DNA of 64,000 nt from Pontibacillus chungwhensis (GTDB lineage Bacteria > Bacillota > Bacilli > Bacillales > BH030062). Every line of letters begins with the position of its first letter. Positions within the stretch are counted from its first letter, which is position 1. The notes beneath the pieces are model-generated. The model saw nothing but the letters and a program-made list of their open reading frames with translations. It ran no database searches and was not told the origin of the DNA. Of this stretch, positions 1-9,184 are shown one piece after another. A program made the translations under genes and the position numbers. Location of the stretch: the NCBI RefSeq assembly GCF_030166655.1, contig NZ_CP126446.1:1302001-1366000 (forward strand). Reading direction: 5' to 3'.

Positions 1-24
1 TTTTTCATGCTGTAAAGGAGCAAA

Positions 25-113
25 GCGTGTCAGACACCCTTTTGCGCGGTAAAGACCTGCAGGGTGTCAGACACCCTTTCGTACGGTGAAGAGTTGCATG
101 GTGTCAGGCACGC
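25..113. repeat. Cluster of three GTGTCAGACAC palindromes
   Basis: Three short palindromic units lie at 25-39, 62-76 and 100-113, about 37 bp apart, joined by spacers resembling 'cggtaaag'. The core is GTGTC-A-GACAC with G/C-rich ends; the third has a G in the right half (gtgtcaggcac). The same unit recurs between genes at many places in this window. No coding sequence is visible in 1-200. Confidence 0.8.
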
Positions 114-207
114 TATCCTTCTGGGAAGTGATGGTTGACGGGTATAAGTGGTGAGGGTATAGTAGAGGTAGATTTAAGAAAACGCTTACGTAAAAGTGGG
201 TGATGGA

Positions 208-1209
208 GTGAATCCGACGATTCAAGATGTGGCGAGGTTAGCAAATGTATCCATTGCGACGGTTTCAAGAGTACTGAATGATCAGCCAGGGTATTCAGAG
301 AAAACGAAGCAGAAAGTGCTGAAGATTATTGAAGAGCTTGGGTACCAGCCGAACGCCGTTGCCAGAGGTCTTGTAAATCAGAAAACGGGTACGATTGGGG
401 TGCTTTTCCCGAGTGTGTCTGGCTTACTATCAGCTGAAATCCTTCACGGGATTGAAACAAAAGCTCACGAACACAGGTATAGTGTGATCGTGTGTAATAC
501 AGCCGAGAACCGGGAAAAGACGATCAAGTATCTGCAAGTTTTGCGAGAGAAGCGAGTGGATGGACTGATCTTTGTCAGTGAGGCTGTGACAGAGGAGTAT
601 TACGAAATATTCTGTCGCATGGATATCCCTGTCGTGCTCGTCTCCACCCAGTCCTACCAGTATCCCCTTCCATTTGTGAAGGTGGATGATCGCAACGGGG
701 CTTATGCGGCGACGAAGCATTTAATTGATAAAGGTCATGCTGCTATCGGCATGATCGCAGGGAGTGAGGATGATCCAATCGCTGGATGGCCTAGAATCGA
801 AGGCTACCGTCACGCGATGAGAGAAGCGGGATTGTCCCTTGAAGAGACGCTCGTGCAGTCACGAGAAAGCTTTCACTATCATGAGGGGCGACGCGGTTTT
901 CAGGTACTGATGAAAGACCATCCAGAGCTTACAGCCATTTTTGCAGCGAGCGATGAGTTGGCGTTAGGGGCGATTTCAGCAGCTTATGAAGCATCGATTA
1001 CTATTCCAGAGGACGTATCCATTATAGGGTATGACAATCTGATTCTCGCTGAAATGTCTGTGCCTCCGCTCACAACAATCGCTCAGCCTTTCAAGCGAAT
1101 GGGGTCTAAAGCCGTTAGAATGATGCTTGATCTCATAAATGGGAAAGAAGCAGAGTCGACCATTTTACCTCATGAGCTAGTCATTCGAGATTCTGTGAAA
1201 AGCAGGTAA
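208..1209 (+). CDS. LacI/GalR family transcriptional regulator
   Basis: A 333-residue repressor of the LacI/GalR family. The N-terminus (NPTIQDVARLANVS, then TVSRVLN) is the typical LacI helix-turn-helix and hinge, followed by a periplasmic-binding-protein-like sensor domain (about residues 60-333) ending in the usual 'IRDSVKSR'. I place the start at GTG 208 because family members begin just before 'PTIQDVA' and because GGTGAT at 199-204 pairs with 16S rRNA; an in-frame GTG at 196 is the alternative. It sits 52 bp upstream of an alpha-glucosidase, with a 12-bp perfect palindrome between them and a related half-site (aacgcttacg, 181-190) before its own start, so it probably represses both itself and the sugar gene in response to an isomalto- or maltooligosaccharide. 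The ligand is inferred. Confidence 0.9.
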   Translation: MNPTIQDVARLANVSIATVSRVLNDQPGYSEKTKQKVLKIIEELGYQPNAVARGLVNQKTGTIGVLFPSVSGLLSAEILHGIETKAHEHRYSVIVCNTAENREKTIKYLQVLREKRVDGLIFVSEAVTEEYYEIFCRMDIPVVLVSTQSYQYPLPFVKVDDRNGAYAATKHLIDKGHAAIGMIAGSEDDPIAGWPRIEGYRHAMREAGLSLEETLVQSRESFHYHEGRRGFQVLMKDHPELTAIFAASDELALGAISAAYEASITIPEDVSIIGYDNLILAEMSVPPLTTIAQPFKRMGSKAVRMMLDLINGKEAESTILPHELVIRDSVKSR

Positions 1210-1226
1210 ATTTTTTAACCAAAAGA

Positions 1227-1238
1227 GTAAACGTTTAC
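1227..1238. promoter_or_regulatory. LacI-type operator before the alpha-glucosidase
   Basis: GTAAACGTTTAC is a perfect palindrome with the central CG typical of LacI/CcpA-family operators. It lies 23 bp before the glucosidase start and directly before its ribosome site (aagggga, 1243-1249). A similar half-site is found at 181-190 before the regulator gene. It could also act as a CcpA cre site. Confidence 0.7.
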
Positions 1239-1261
1239 GTAAAAAGGGGAGAAAATCTAGT

Positions 1262-2947
1262 ATGGCGAAACAATGGTGGAAAGAAAGTGTAGTCTATCAA
1301 ATTTATCCGAGAAGTTTTAATGACAGTAATGGGGATGGAATTGGTGATATCCCTGGTATTATAGAGAAACTTGATTACTTAAAAAATCTGGGGATTGATG
1401 TGATCTGGTTATCCCCTGTTTATGATTCCCCGAACGATGACAACGGATATGATATCCGTGATTATAAAGCCATTATGGACGAATTCGGCACGATGAACGA
1501 TTTTGACAGATTACTAGAGGAAGCCCACAGTCGCGGCATTCGTATTGTGATGGACCTTGTTGTGAATCATACCTCTGATGAGCATGCGTGGTTTGTGGAG
1601 TCGAAGTCTTCAAAAGACAATCCGAAGCGAGATTATTATATTTGGAAAGAAGGAAAAGGCGATCAGCCTCCAACGAACTGGGAATCTGCCTTTAGCGGCT
1701 CAGCTTGGAAATACGACGAAACGACAGGCGAGTATTTCTTACACATCTTCAGTAAAAAGCAGCCAGACTTAAACTGGGAGAATGAAGAGGTTCGTCAAGA
1801 AGTGTACAACATGATGACCTGGTGGCTTGATAAAGGCATAGATGGGTTCCGTATGGATGTGATTAACTTTATTTCAAAAGATCCTTCTTATCCCGACGGC
1901 GAGGTCCATCCCGGGAAACAGTACGGAGATGGTGGCAAGTATTTTATGAACGGGCCACGAATTCACGAGTTCCTTCATGAAATGAATCAGGAAGTGCTGT
2001 CAAAGTATGACGTTATGACGGTAGGAGAGATGCCTGGTGCTACCCCTGAACAGGGGAAACTGTACACCGCAGATGACCGCGAGGAACTGAATATGGTGTT
2101 CCACTTTGAGCATATGGATATTGGTGGCGGTGAGCTTGGCAAGTGGACATTGAATCCTTGGAAGCTGACAGAGCTTAAGGGCATTTTGTCTAAATGGCAG
2201 TATGAACTAGAGGAAAAGGGTTGGAACAGCTTGTACTGGAACAACCACGACCAGCCCCGTGTTGTTTCCCGATTTGGGAATGATGGGGAGTACCGGAAGA
2301 AGTCGGCTAAAATGTTGGCGACGTGTCTTCATATGATGAAGGGGACGCCTTACATTTACCAGGGTGAAGAGATCGGGATGACGAACGTGGCTTTTGACCG
2401 TATTGAAGACTACGAGGATCTTGAGTCTTTAAATATGTATGAAGAGCGCGTGAACGATTTCGGTGAGGACCCGGGTTCTGTACTTGAGCGCATTCACCAC
2501 AGAGGCCGCGATAATGCCCGCACACCGTTTCAATGGAACAGGGAGAAGAATGGGGGATTCACAGATGGGACCCCTTGGCTTGCAGTGAATCCGAACTATA
2601 CAGAAATCAACGCAGAAGAAGCCGTGAACGACCCGGATTCTGTGTTCTACTTTTATAAAAAACTGATCGAGTTACGGAAATTGAATGACGTGATTGTGTA
2701 TGGTCGTTACGATCTTCTTCTTGAAGAGAGTGAAGCGATTTATGCATATACACGCACACTTGGCGAGGATCAGTTACTAGTGCTATGTAATTTCACAGGC
2801 GAGACCCAGACCATTGAGCTTGAAGACTTCGACGGGAAGCGTGGTTCTGTCTTCTTAACGAATCGTGAAGGGGACGTAGTGGACACGGATAACTTGAAAG
2901 AAGTTGAGTTAGAGCCCTATGAAGGGATTGTCTTTACTGTAAAATAA
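1262..2947 (+). CDS. malL: Oligo-1,6-glucosidase (GH13 alpha-glucosidase)
   Basis: A 561-residue cytoplasmic GH13 enzyme that releases glucose from isomaltose-type or maltooligosaccharides. The whole family frame is visible: QIYPRSFNDSNGDGIGD at residues 13-29, the DLVVNHTS region (98-105), nucleophile D199 in GFRMDVIN, acid/base E256 in VGEMPG and D330 in NNHDQPR. The Val after the nucleophile (V200) is the residue associated with alpha-1,6 specificity in Bacillus oligo-1,6-glucosidases; alpha-1,4 enzymes usually have Thr or Ala. Length is standard (about 560). It is preceded by a LacI operator and followed by a strong terminator, so it is a single-gene unit under the upstream repressor. Trehalose-6-phosphate hydrolase is a less likely alternative, since no PTS gene is adjacent. 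Confidence 0.92.
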   Translation: MAKQWWKESVVYQIYPRSFNDSNGDGIGDIPGIIEKLDYLKNLGIDVIWLSPVYDSPNDDNGYDIRDYKAIMDEFGTMNDFDRLLEEAHSRGIRIVMDLVVNHTSDEHAWFVESKSSKDNPKRDYYIWKEGKGDQPPTNWESAFSGSAWKYDETTGEYFLHIFSKKQPDLNWENEEVRQEVYNMMTWWLDKGIDGFRMDVINFISKDPSYPDGEVHPGKQYGDGGKYFMNGPRIHEFLHEMNQEVLSKYDVMTVGEMPGATPEQGKLYTADDREELNMVFHFEHMDIGGGELGKWTLNPWKLTELKGILSKWQYELEEKGWNSLYWNNHDQPRVVSRFGNDGEYRKKSAKMLATCLHMMKGTPYIYQGEEIGMTNVAFDRIEDYEDLESLNMYEERVNDFGEDPGSVLERIHHRGRDNARTPFQWNREKNGGFTDGTPWLAVNPNYTEINAEEAVNDPDSVFYFYKKLIELRKLNDVIVYGRYDLLLEESEAIYAYTRTLGEDQLLVLCNFTGETQTIELEDFDGKRGSVFLTNREGDVVDTDNLKEVELEPYEGIVFTVK

Positions 2948-2952
2948 ACATG

Positions 2953-2996
2953 AAAAACGCCGCATTCGCCAGAGAGCGATGCGGCGTTTTTTTATT
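2953..2996. terminator. Bidirectional Rho-independent terminator
   Basis: A 12-bp stem (aaaacgccgcat at 2953-2964 with atgcggcgtttt at 2979-2990) is followed by T-rich DNA on the plus strand and has A-rich DNA before it. It serves the glucosidase and the convergent chemotaxis gene. Confidence 0.9.
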
Positions 2997-4239
2997 TTGC
3001 GAAGGCGCTCACTAGTTTGTTCGAGACGCCTTGGATTTGTTGGGTTTGTTCATTTTGTGTGGCGATCATGGTGTTAATCTTCATAATATGGGTGTTGCTT
3101 CCTTCAGCGCGGGAGGTGACATGTTCGATGGCTGTTGTCACTTCCTGGCTTGAAGAGGTGAGCTGGTTGATTTGGTTTGTCGTTTCATGGATAAGCGATG
3201 AATTCTCGAGCACCTGGTTCAGGATGGTTTCAAACGTTTCGTTCATTTCTTTAACATGGTGATCGTTTTGAACAACGAGTTCAGCGCGGTCTGCTGAAAG
3301 GTCGACGTTTTTCTGGACTTCTTCTAAGATTTCGTTCGTCAGGTCTGAAATTTGCTGTGTCGTACGAAGGGAGGTTTCAGCTAGCTTACGCACTTCTGTC
3401 GCCACCACTTCAAACCCTTTACCAGCTTCGCCAGCTCGAGCTGCCTCGATGGAAGCATTTAAGGCAAGCAGGTTCGTTTGTTCTGAGATGTCGTTGATCG
3501 ACGTCACCACATCCTGAATCTGTTCTACTTTTCCGGAAAGGGCCTGGAGTTGCTGATGTCCTTCATCGGTTTTATCCGTGATCTCTTTAAAACGCGTTGT
3601 CACTTTTTGAATATTTTCCATACCGGCCTGTGAAGAGTCTTTAATCGCTTGGAACGAAGAATTCACATCGCTAAGCTGTTGGTTCATGGACGTCATATGA
3701 TCATTCATCTCTTCAGTGATGCTTGACGTTTCTTCATATGTAGCAAGCTGTTCTTCTGTTTGAGAAGCAATTTCCTGCATCGCGCCTGAGATGGAATCAG
3801 AGCTATGGCTTAACTTTAGCAGGCGGTTGTCGATATCATCAGAATGCTTGATGGCAATATCCGATCGATTTTCTTGTGCCTTTTGTGCTTCCTGAATCGT
3901 TGAAAACAACCGATTTAGCTTTATGCCTAAAGTGGAAAGTTCATTTAAATGGGTGATCGTAATGCGCGTATCTTGATCACCTTGCTCAAATTGTTCAATT
4001 TTTTCCATGATGTGAAATAAAGGCTTGAGCACGAGATAATGAAGCAACACGCTTATTAAAATCGTAGCGATCAAAATGCTCGTTATATTACGGGTAAGCT
4101 CCCCGGCGATCCCAAGGTCTACATTAGCCCGTTCCATTCCTCCTACAATAATACTCGTTATACTTAAGTTGACGGTCATGACGACAATAATAGCTGCTAG
4201 AAATTGAAATCGCAGATATTTCCAGTATTTTTTCTTCAT
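2992..4239 (-). CDS. Methyl-accepting chemotaxis protein without an extracellular sensor domain
   Basis: A 415-residue chemoreceptor. Two membrane segments lie at about residues 12-33 and 50-71, separated by only about 18 residues, so there is no room for an external ligand-binding domain. A HAMP linker follows (about 70-120) and then a long coiled-coil signalling domain with the diagnostic hairpin tip ([19 protein letters not shown]), which binds CheA/CheW. The start has a strong ribosome site (ggagggtgaaggg). It probably senses membrane or cytoplasmic state rather than an external solute; this is inference from the missing domain. Monocistronic, ending at the shared terminator. Confidence 0.93.
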   Translation of the reverse strand: MKKKYWKYLRFQFLAAIIVVMTVNLSITSIIVGGMERANVDLGIAGELTRNITSILIATILISVLLHYLVLKPLFHIMEKIEQFEQGDQDTRITITHLNELSTLGIKLNRLFSTIQEAQKAQENRSDIAIKHSDDIDNRLLKLSHSSDSISGAMQEIASQTEEQLATYEETSSITEEMNDHMTSMNQQLSDVNSSFQAIKDSSQAGMENIQKVTTRFKEITDKTDEGHQQLQALSGKVEQIQDVVTSINDISEQTNLLALNASIEAARAGEAGKGFEVVATEVRKLAETSLRTTQQISDLTNEILEEVQKNVDLSADRAELVVQNDHHVKEMNETFETILNQVLENSSLIHETTNQINQLTSSSQEVTTAIEHVTSRAEGSNTHIMKINTMIATQNEQTQQIQGVSNKLVSAFAK

Positions 4240-4360
4240 CCCTTCACCCTCCGTTAGAAAAGTTTTGCTACTTTTGTCCTATTCTAGCAGAAGTCATAAA
4301 GATATCTTAATAAAACGATTTGGCGGATGTGCTAGGTGGTTTTGTGTAAGCATTAAAGAA

Positions 4361-4394
4361 AAACGTACAAAGGCGAATCGGCCTTTGTACGTTT
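4361..4394 (-). terminator. Perfect 14-bp hairpin at the left edge of the island
   Basis: aaacgtacaaaggc (4361-4374) and gcctttgtacgttt (4381-4394) form a 14-bp stem with a 6-nt loop. Read on the minus strand it is followed by a T-rich run (tttttcttt), so it looks like a terminator for a minus-strand gene that is no longer present. AT-rich island DNA begins to its right. Confidence 0.6.
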
Positions 4395-4448
4395 ATTAAT
4401 AGCTTCTAGGTCGAACCAGGCTAATATGATTCGATAACCATCAGATAA

Positions 4449-5096
4449 CTTAGTAATGCTTGGGACTTCAGACTGTCCGAAGTAGAAAAAATCATTTTAC
4501 TTGATATAGCTTCAGCATCAGGTGAAAGGGGATATGCATTTTATAGTCACAACTATTTAGCATTTCGGATAGGAAAGAAAAGTACCGCTTCAATCAAATC
4601 CATTTTGCACTCTCTTAAAAAGAAGAAACTAATTTACTGGGAGGTTGGTGGGGGAGATCTAGGAACAAATCATTATATTATGAATGACTTGTATAAAAAT
4701 CCTTATATAGTATTGAGTGAAGCTGTACAATATTTTGTCGACAAGATACTAGCTTCTTTTAGTAATAGAATTCCTTATGAGAAATTGTATGGAGCGATGC
4801 TTAATTTTGTACAAGTACCTAAAAGTCAACTTTATACTGAAGATGACCTATATGGAACTTTCATTAATCATTTAATTGATAATCCCTATGAAAAGGATTG
4901 TCTACCTATGTACATTGATCTTTTTATGTGTTTGTTCAATGTATTGAATGATAATGGTTACTATATAGATGATGAATGGCGAGAGTGGTTCTACAGTTCT
5001 TTTAAGAAACATTTTTATAAGGTTGTTTCAAAGGAACCTAAATATACCTTAGAGATACCTGGATCACAAAATAATGCGTTATTACACCTTTGTTGA
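4449..5096 (+). pseudogene. Winged-helix protein lacking a normal start (probable remnant)
   Basis: An open frame runs from just after a stop at 4446-4448 to 5096 (215 codons). Its first 65 codons read like the N-terminal helix-turn-helix of phage or plasmid replication/regulatory proteins: WDFRLSEVEKIILLDIAS, then GYAFYSHNYLAFRIGKKS, then an SIKSILHSLKKKKLIYW wing. There is no ATG, GTG or TTG with a ribosome site before this domain; the first candidate, TTG at 4605, would cut through it. I read it as a gene that lost its 5' end. The rest, about 140 residues rich in Tyr and Leu, is not recognised. Base composition is AT-rich, unlike the chemoreceptor next to it. A rare start (CTG 4473) cannot be excluded. 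Confidence 0.5.
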
Positions 5097-5718
5097 GATG
5101 CTGCTTTCTATGGGAATCTTCAAATGAAGGTATTCACTAAGTATGAAGAAATTGCTTGAGAGCACTTCATAACTATAAATAGATATCCGTACCGTAACCC
5201 TCACCCAGGATTACGGTTATTTTTTCTGAAATTAACTGTAAATAGTTTGATACCCCTCTGCTTTAATAATGCCTAACCTTGGTCAATAATTTGTCTACAT
5301 ATGGGTAATTAATTGGCAGTGGTGTATCGTAATTTTGTCTGCTGTAAGCCATTTATCTGACTACAAATAATAAAAGATTAAATAGTAAAAGTGATTGTTA
5401 AAATAAGAAATAAAAGTTATCTGTAAAAGTCTTAGTTGTCCCTAAGGGACAACTTTAAGATCGAAGGTTAGAAGTAAAGTTAAGAATAGAACTTGTTAAT
5501 AAATGGAGTCTGTACCAAAATACATAAAAAGTCTTAGCACCTCTCTCTTACTATTCATAAAATTTTGGTTCGTGTTGCGGATACCCTCAAACTTAAACGA
5601 TAGAAAAACACACCAGTCCACATCATTTTTTAATTTCACACTAAAATTAGATCATTTGTCCTTTATTTAAGGATAATAGTATAATTGAACCATCCAAAAT
5701 ATGTAAAGGAGATTCAAT
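5097..5718. other. AT-rich non-coding gap with hairpins
   Basis: No convincing gene was found. It holds a terminator for the upstream remnant (stem accgtaa 5191-5197 with ttacggt 5211-5217, then T-rich to 5226), a 9-bp perfect hairpin (agttgtccc 5434-5442 with gggacaact 5446-5454, 3-nt loop), and the gajA promoter at the right end. Confidence 0.6.
5656..5685 (+). promoter_or_regulatory. Probable SigA promoter of gajA
   Basis: TTGTCC (5656-5661) and TATAAT (5680-5685) are 18 bp apart. The gajA start is 33 bp downstream with the ribosome site aaaggag at 5705-5711. Confidence 0.6.
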
Positions 5719-7476
5719 ATGAATATATCTAATATAAAGGTAAATAATTATCGTAATCTAAAAGAAGTTGACATAGACACAAATGAAGTTGTGGTCTTTA
5801 TAGGGGATAATAATAGTGGGAAGAGCAATCTTCTTAGAGCAATAACGCTTCCTTTTATGAATCATGAAATTGGTTCGATAAATAAGAATCTTGGTTGGCA
5901 AGACATTAATAGTGAAACAAAACAAGACTATTATTCTTTCATAGATGCCCATTTAGATGAAATTAAAGATGATAAGTGTAATCTAGACCAATTTATTTCT
6001 CACATACCTTCCGTAAGTGTAGAAGTAACATTTACTCCACAAGAACTTGCGGAAGAGTATTATGTTCGAAATTGGACTACTAGCTTAGATACTATCACAC
6101 CCACATTCACCATAAGATATGAATATAATGTCGAAGATCCCAAAGATTTACTACGCCACATCTCAGACATATTACAAAATGTTGATTCCATTGATAACTT
6201 AAAGATGAATTTACTACCAATTGAATTTTATAAATACCAAACTATCATACCCTCAACCAATGAAAAGGTTTCATTTACGGATCTGTCTTATTTTAAATAT
6301 AATGCACTAGCAGCGGAAAGAGATGATTTTTCAAATAAAGCTTCTCAACTAGGTTCTAAATCATTAGTGTCTCTTTTACATAGTAAGATGAATTCAGATG
6401 ATAAAAAGAAGGTGGAAAAATCATATGAAACTTTTTTCAAAGACTTAAAGGACATTAGTAGTTTAGAAGAAGTATTTAATTGGCAGGATTCATCAGAATT
6501 AGAAAATGCTAAAGATTTCTTTGAAAAAATCACTTTACTACCCAATATTCCTACAATGAATTCTCTATTAAATAACGTTCGCCTAGGTTATGGTGACGAA
6601 TTTTTAAATGCCCAAGGATTAGGGTATCGAAACTTAATTTACTTATTTGTTATGTTAAATTCGTTAAGCGTAGAAAGTGATGTAGCTTTAAACATACTAA
6701 CAATAGAGGAACCAGAGGCTCATTTAAGTGTAAGTAATGAACAACTTTTAGCTAGCTTTATTAATACAACAATGAGTAACAATAAGCAACTGCAACTGTT
6801 TATTTCAACACACAGCTCTGAATTCCTTAACAAGTTAGAATTAAGTAATGTATCTATAGTATCAGAGGGTAAAACGTTTGCTTTAAAAAACGAACTCGAT
6901 GCCGACCATTTAGATTACTTAGCTAAGAAACCGAATCTTGATTTTCTCAAGTTTCTCTATTCAAGAAATTGCATTTTAGTTGAAGGCCCTACAGAAGAAA
7001 TGCTCATTAAATCTTATTTAAGTACACAAACTGACCAGTTGAATGATATTGAAGTAATCTCTTTGCATAAAGGCTTTAGAGACATGCTGGATATATGGCT
7101 TAGAGTGAATAAAGATACCGAATACAAAATTGGTATTATAAGAGACTATGACAATCAGCCAAAGGCTCAAAAAGATCACGAAGTCTATAATCAGTATTCC
7201 AACATATATGTAACAACTACCCAAGAATACACACTGGAACCTGAATTCGTAGGAACTGGTGATAATTTCGATAAGTTGAAAGCATACTTTACAACCGAAC
7301 ATGGGTGGGAAAATGTAGATACAAAAGAAGAACTCTCTGAGAAATGGAAACATGCAAAAACAGATACAATGCTACACTTTTGCAGGGATATAGGAACTGA
7401 CGCATTAAAAGATATAGAAATGCCAAACCACATTTCTGAGGTCATTAAATTCTTAAAAACAGGTGATAAATCATGA
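5719..7476 (+). CDS. gajA: Gabija-like protein GajA (OLD-family ATPase-TOPRIM nuclease)
   Basis: A 585-residue two-domain protein. An ABC-type ATPase comes first: Walker A GDNNSGKSN at 29-37, Walker B/Glu region LTIEEPEAH at 327-335, and the STHSSEFL switch at 363-370. A TOPRIM nuclease domain follows, with the metal-binding Glu in VEGPTE (E422) and the D-x-D pair in RDYD (D476, D478). This is the layout of OLD-family nucleases and of GajA, which nicks phage DNA when nucleotide levels fall. Length (GajA is about 580) and the 4-bp overlap with a UvrD-like helicase gene fit Gabija. Sequence is divergent from the GajA I remember, so 'Gabija-like' is the safe name. It has its own promoter and ribosome site and lies in AT-rich accessory DNA. 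Confidence 0.8.
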   Translation: MNISNIKVNNYRNLKEVDIDTNEVVVFIGDNNSGKSNLLRAITLPFMNHEIGSINKNLGWQDINSETKQDYYSFIDAHLDEIKDDKCNLDQFISHIPSVSVEVTFTPQELAEEYYVRNWTTSLDTITPTFTIRYEYNVEDPKDLLRHISDILQNVDSIDNLKMNLLPIEFYKYQTIIPSTNEKVSFTDLSYFKYNALAAERDDFSNKASQLGSKSLVSLLHSKMNSDDKKKVEKSYETFFKDLKDISSLEEVFNWQDSSELENAKDFFEKITLLPNIPTMNSLLNNVRLGYGDEFLNAQGLGYRNLIYLFVMLNSLSVESDVALNILTIEEPEAHLSVSNEQLLASFINTTMSNNKQLQLFISTHSSEFLNKLELSNVSIVSEGKTFALKNELDADHLDYLAKKPNLDFLKFLYSRNCILVEGPTEEMLIKSYLSTQTDQLNDIEVISLHKGFRDMLDIWLRVNKDTEYKIGIIRDYDNQPKAQKDHEVYNQYSNIYVTTTQEYTLEPEFVGTGDNFDKLKAYFTTEHGWENVDTKEELSEKWKHAKTDTMLHFCRDIGTDALKDIEMPNHISEVIKFLKTGDKS

Positions 7477-8843
7477 ACATTGTAGTGGCAGGTGCTGGTG
7501 CAGGAAAAACAACTTCAATGGCTGAAGTCGTTATTTCAAGGCTTCAAGAAGTTACAGATGGTAAAATCATTTACGTTATTACATACACCAACTCCGCAAG
7601 AGATAGAATAAGGAATAAAATTATAGAGAATGAAGGAAAAATTCCAAATCAACTAAAGATTGAGACTATCCATACATTCTTATTAAGGGAAGTGATTTAT
7701 CCATTCAATCATTTAATTTATGATAATTATTATAAATCTGCTTCCCAGATACCTCTTTCATCGAAACCAGCATTTAAAGCAAAAAAGAAAAAGGAGTTAA
7801 AAGAGGAATGTATAATACACGTAGAAGACGTAACCAAGACAGCCAAATACATTTTGTGTGGTAAAAGCAAAGATACCAAAATTATCAAATTTAGACGTGA
7901 TAAAGCTTTGCAGATGATGTTCAGGTACTTAGATTCAATATACGTGGACGAATCACAAGATATAGACAGTGAGTTTTTAGACGCCTTGACTATGCTACAT
8001 GATAATAATATCAAAATTAACCTCATTGGGGACCCAAAGCAAGACCTTAGAAATAGAGGGGCTTTTAGGAATATTATTGAGAGTATTCCATCTGTTCAGT
8101 ATAAGTCTGAGAACTATCGTTGCCCAAGAATTCATGTTGATTTTTCAAACAGCTACATTGTTAGAAAAGAACTCCAAAACACCACAAAAAAAGGTGGTAG
8201 CTTACAGTACATATTAGAATCTAACACTAACATTAAGAAAGACATTGAAAGTGGAGTGTATGATTTAGCTTATATTTATCAAAAGAATGCTCGGTTTAAA
8301 ACTCATAGAGAAGACCAAACAAAAGTAAGCAATCAATTGTTTTACGAATTAAAGTCATTAGTACGGAAAGTTTCTTCTGATAAAGTGAGAAACATAGATC
8401 AGGTAGCATATGTACTATTAAAAAAGACAACTCTCACAATTAGAAGAAAAAGGAATACCAAAATAATCTTTGCAGGACTTGAGCATGATCTTGGGCTAGT
8501 TATGCAAAATGAAGACAAAGGTAAAATTGGTAATGCTGTAGATGCGTATAGAAGCACATTATCAAATGAACCAGGGGTTTTAGTGAATTCTATAGATAGT
8601 ATCAAAGGGTTAGAAGGTAATAATTGTCTGTTTATAGTTTCTACTCAGCTTGCGCCTTATCTATTTAAAGATGATGTTAATCATAATAAAATGATGAACT
8701 ATTTATATGTAGGTCTTACACGTTCTAAGCGTGATTTAACTATTATGGTTACAAACGAGGTGGAAAATAAGTATGGCCTTAAATATATCCATGACAAATT
8801 TAAGGAATTAGGTATAGCAGAGTTAAGACCACCAAATAACTAA
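7473..8843 (+). CDS. gajB: Gabija-like protein GajB (UvrD/Rep-type helicase)
   Basis: A 456-residue superfamily 1 helicase whose ATG overlaps the gajA stop by 4 bp, implying coupled translation. Visible motifs are Walker A AGAGAGKTT (6-14), motif Ia TYTNSARDR (38-46), Walker B DESQD (159-163), motif III GDPKQ (186-190), motif IV ENYRCP (213-218) and the C-terminal TRSKRDL of motif VI. It is short like GajB (about 490) and starts directly at the P-loop with no Q-motif extension. In Gabija, GajB is thought to sense DNA ends and activate GajA. The stop codon lies within the 10-bp sequence duplicated by the neighbouring insertion element, so the gene end was only just spared. Confidence 0.8.
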   Translation: MNIVVAGAGAGKTTSMAEVVISRLQEVTDGKIIYVITYTNSARDRIRNKIIENEGKIPNQLKIETIHTFLLREVIYPFNHLIYDNYYKSASQIPLSSKPAFKAKKKKELKEECIIHVEDVTKTAKYILCGKSKDTKIIKFRRDKALQMMFRYLDSIYVDESQDIDSEFLDALTMLHDNNIKINLIGDPKQDLRNRGAFRNIIESIPSVQYKSENYRCPRIHVDFSNSYIVRKELQNTTKKGGSLQYILESNTNIKKDIESGVYDLAYIYQKNARFKTHREDQTKVSNQLFYELKSLVRKVSSDKVRNIDQVAYVLLKKTTLTIRRKRNTKIIFAGLEHDLGLVMQNEDKGKIGNAVDAYRSTLSNEPGVLVNSIDSIKGLEGNNCLFIVSTQLAPYLFKDDVNHNKMMNYLYVGLTRSKRDLTIMVTNEVENKYGLKYIHDKFKELGIAELRPPNN

Positions 8844-8845
8844 AG
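8836..8845. repeat. Left target-site duplication (10 bp)
   Basis: ATAACTAAAG, overlapping the gajB stop codon, is repeated exactly at 9908-9917, on the outer side of each terminal inverted repeat. Confidence 0.75.
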
Positions 8846-9079
8846 TAAGTAGTTCAGTTTTGGAGTACAAAAAGCGAAAATGTATACTAAAATGAGCGTT
8901 GAATTGCATGACAATTTGATGCTCATTTTGCAATGTTTATAAGTGTTTTGAGTCGATTTTTCACAATAAAATGCAAACCAAATAGCGCGTCTACAATAAT
9001 TATTGAAGACCTTCAATTTTAGGTGAAAAATGCCATTTCCACTACAAAAAAGAGCAAATTCCTTATCGGAAAATGCTCC

Positions 9080-9109
9080 TTCTTCTTCAACTAACGCACC
9101 CGTTAGTTG
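9080..9109. repeat. Internal repeat A, left copy
   Basis: A segment starting ttcttcttcaactaac and ending in gttagttg, with an 8-bp inverted repeat (caactaac/gttagttg). It closely matches 9701-9731; together they bracket the lipoprotein gene inside the cassette. A second hairpin (gagca..ttcc/ggaa..tgctc, 9051-9078) lies just before it. Confidence 0.65.
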
Positions 9110-9184
9110 CAAAAGTATTGTTCATAACCATAAAAGAGCCACGTGCATTAGTAAATACTAATATATGTTGCTCTTTTCATTCTG

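Noticed and set aside
430-720. Minus-strand open frame of 96 codons inside the LacI gene
   Set aside because: Lies fully inside a well-supported gene, has no ribosome site and gives an unnatural composition.
8840-9112. Minus-strand open frame of 90 codons at the left end of the cassette
   Set aside because: It crosses the terminal inverted repeat and target duplication, and codes for a Cys/Phe-rich sequence without family features. Not a transposase remnant that I can recognise.
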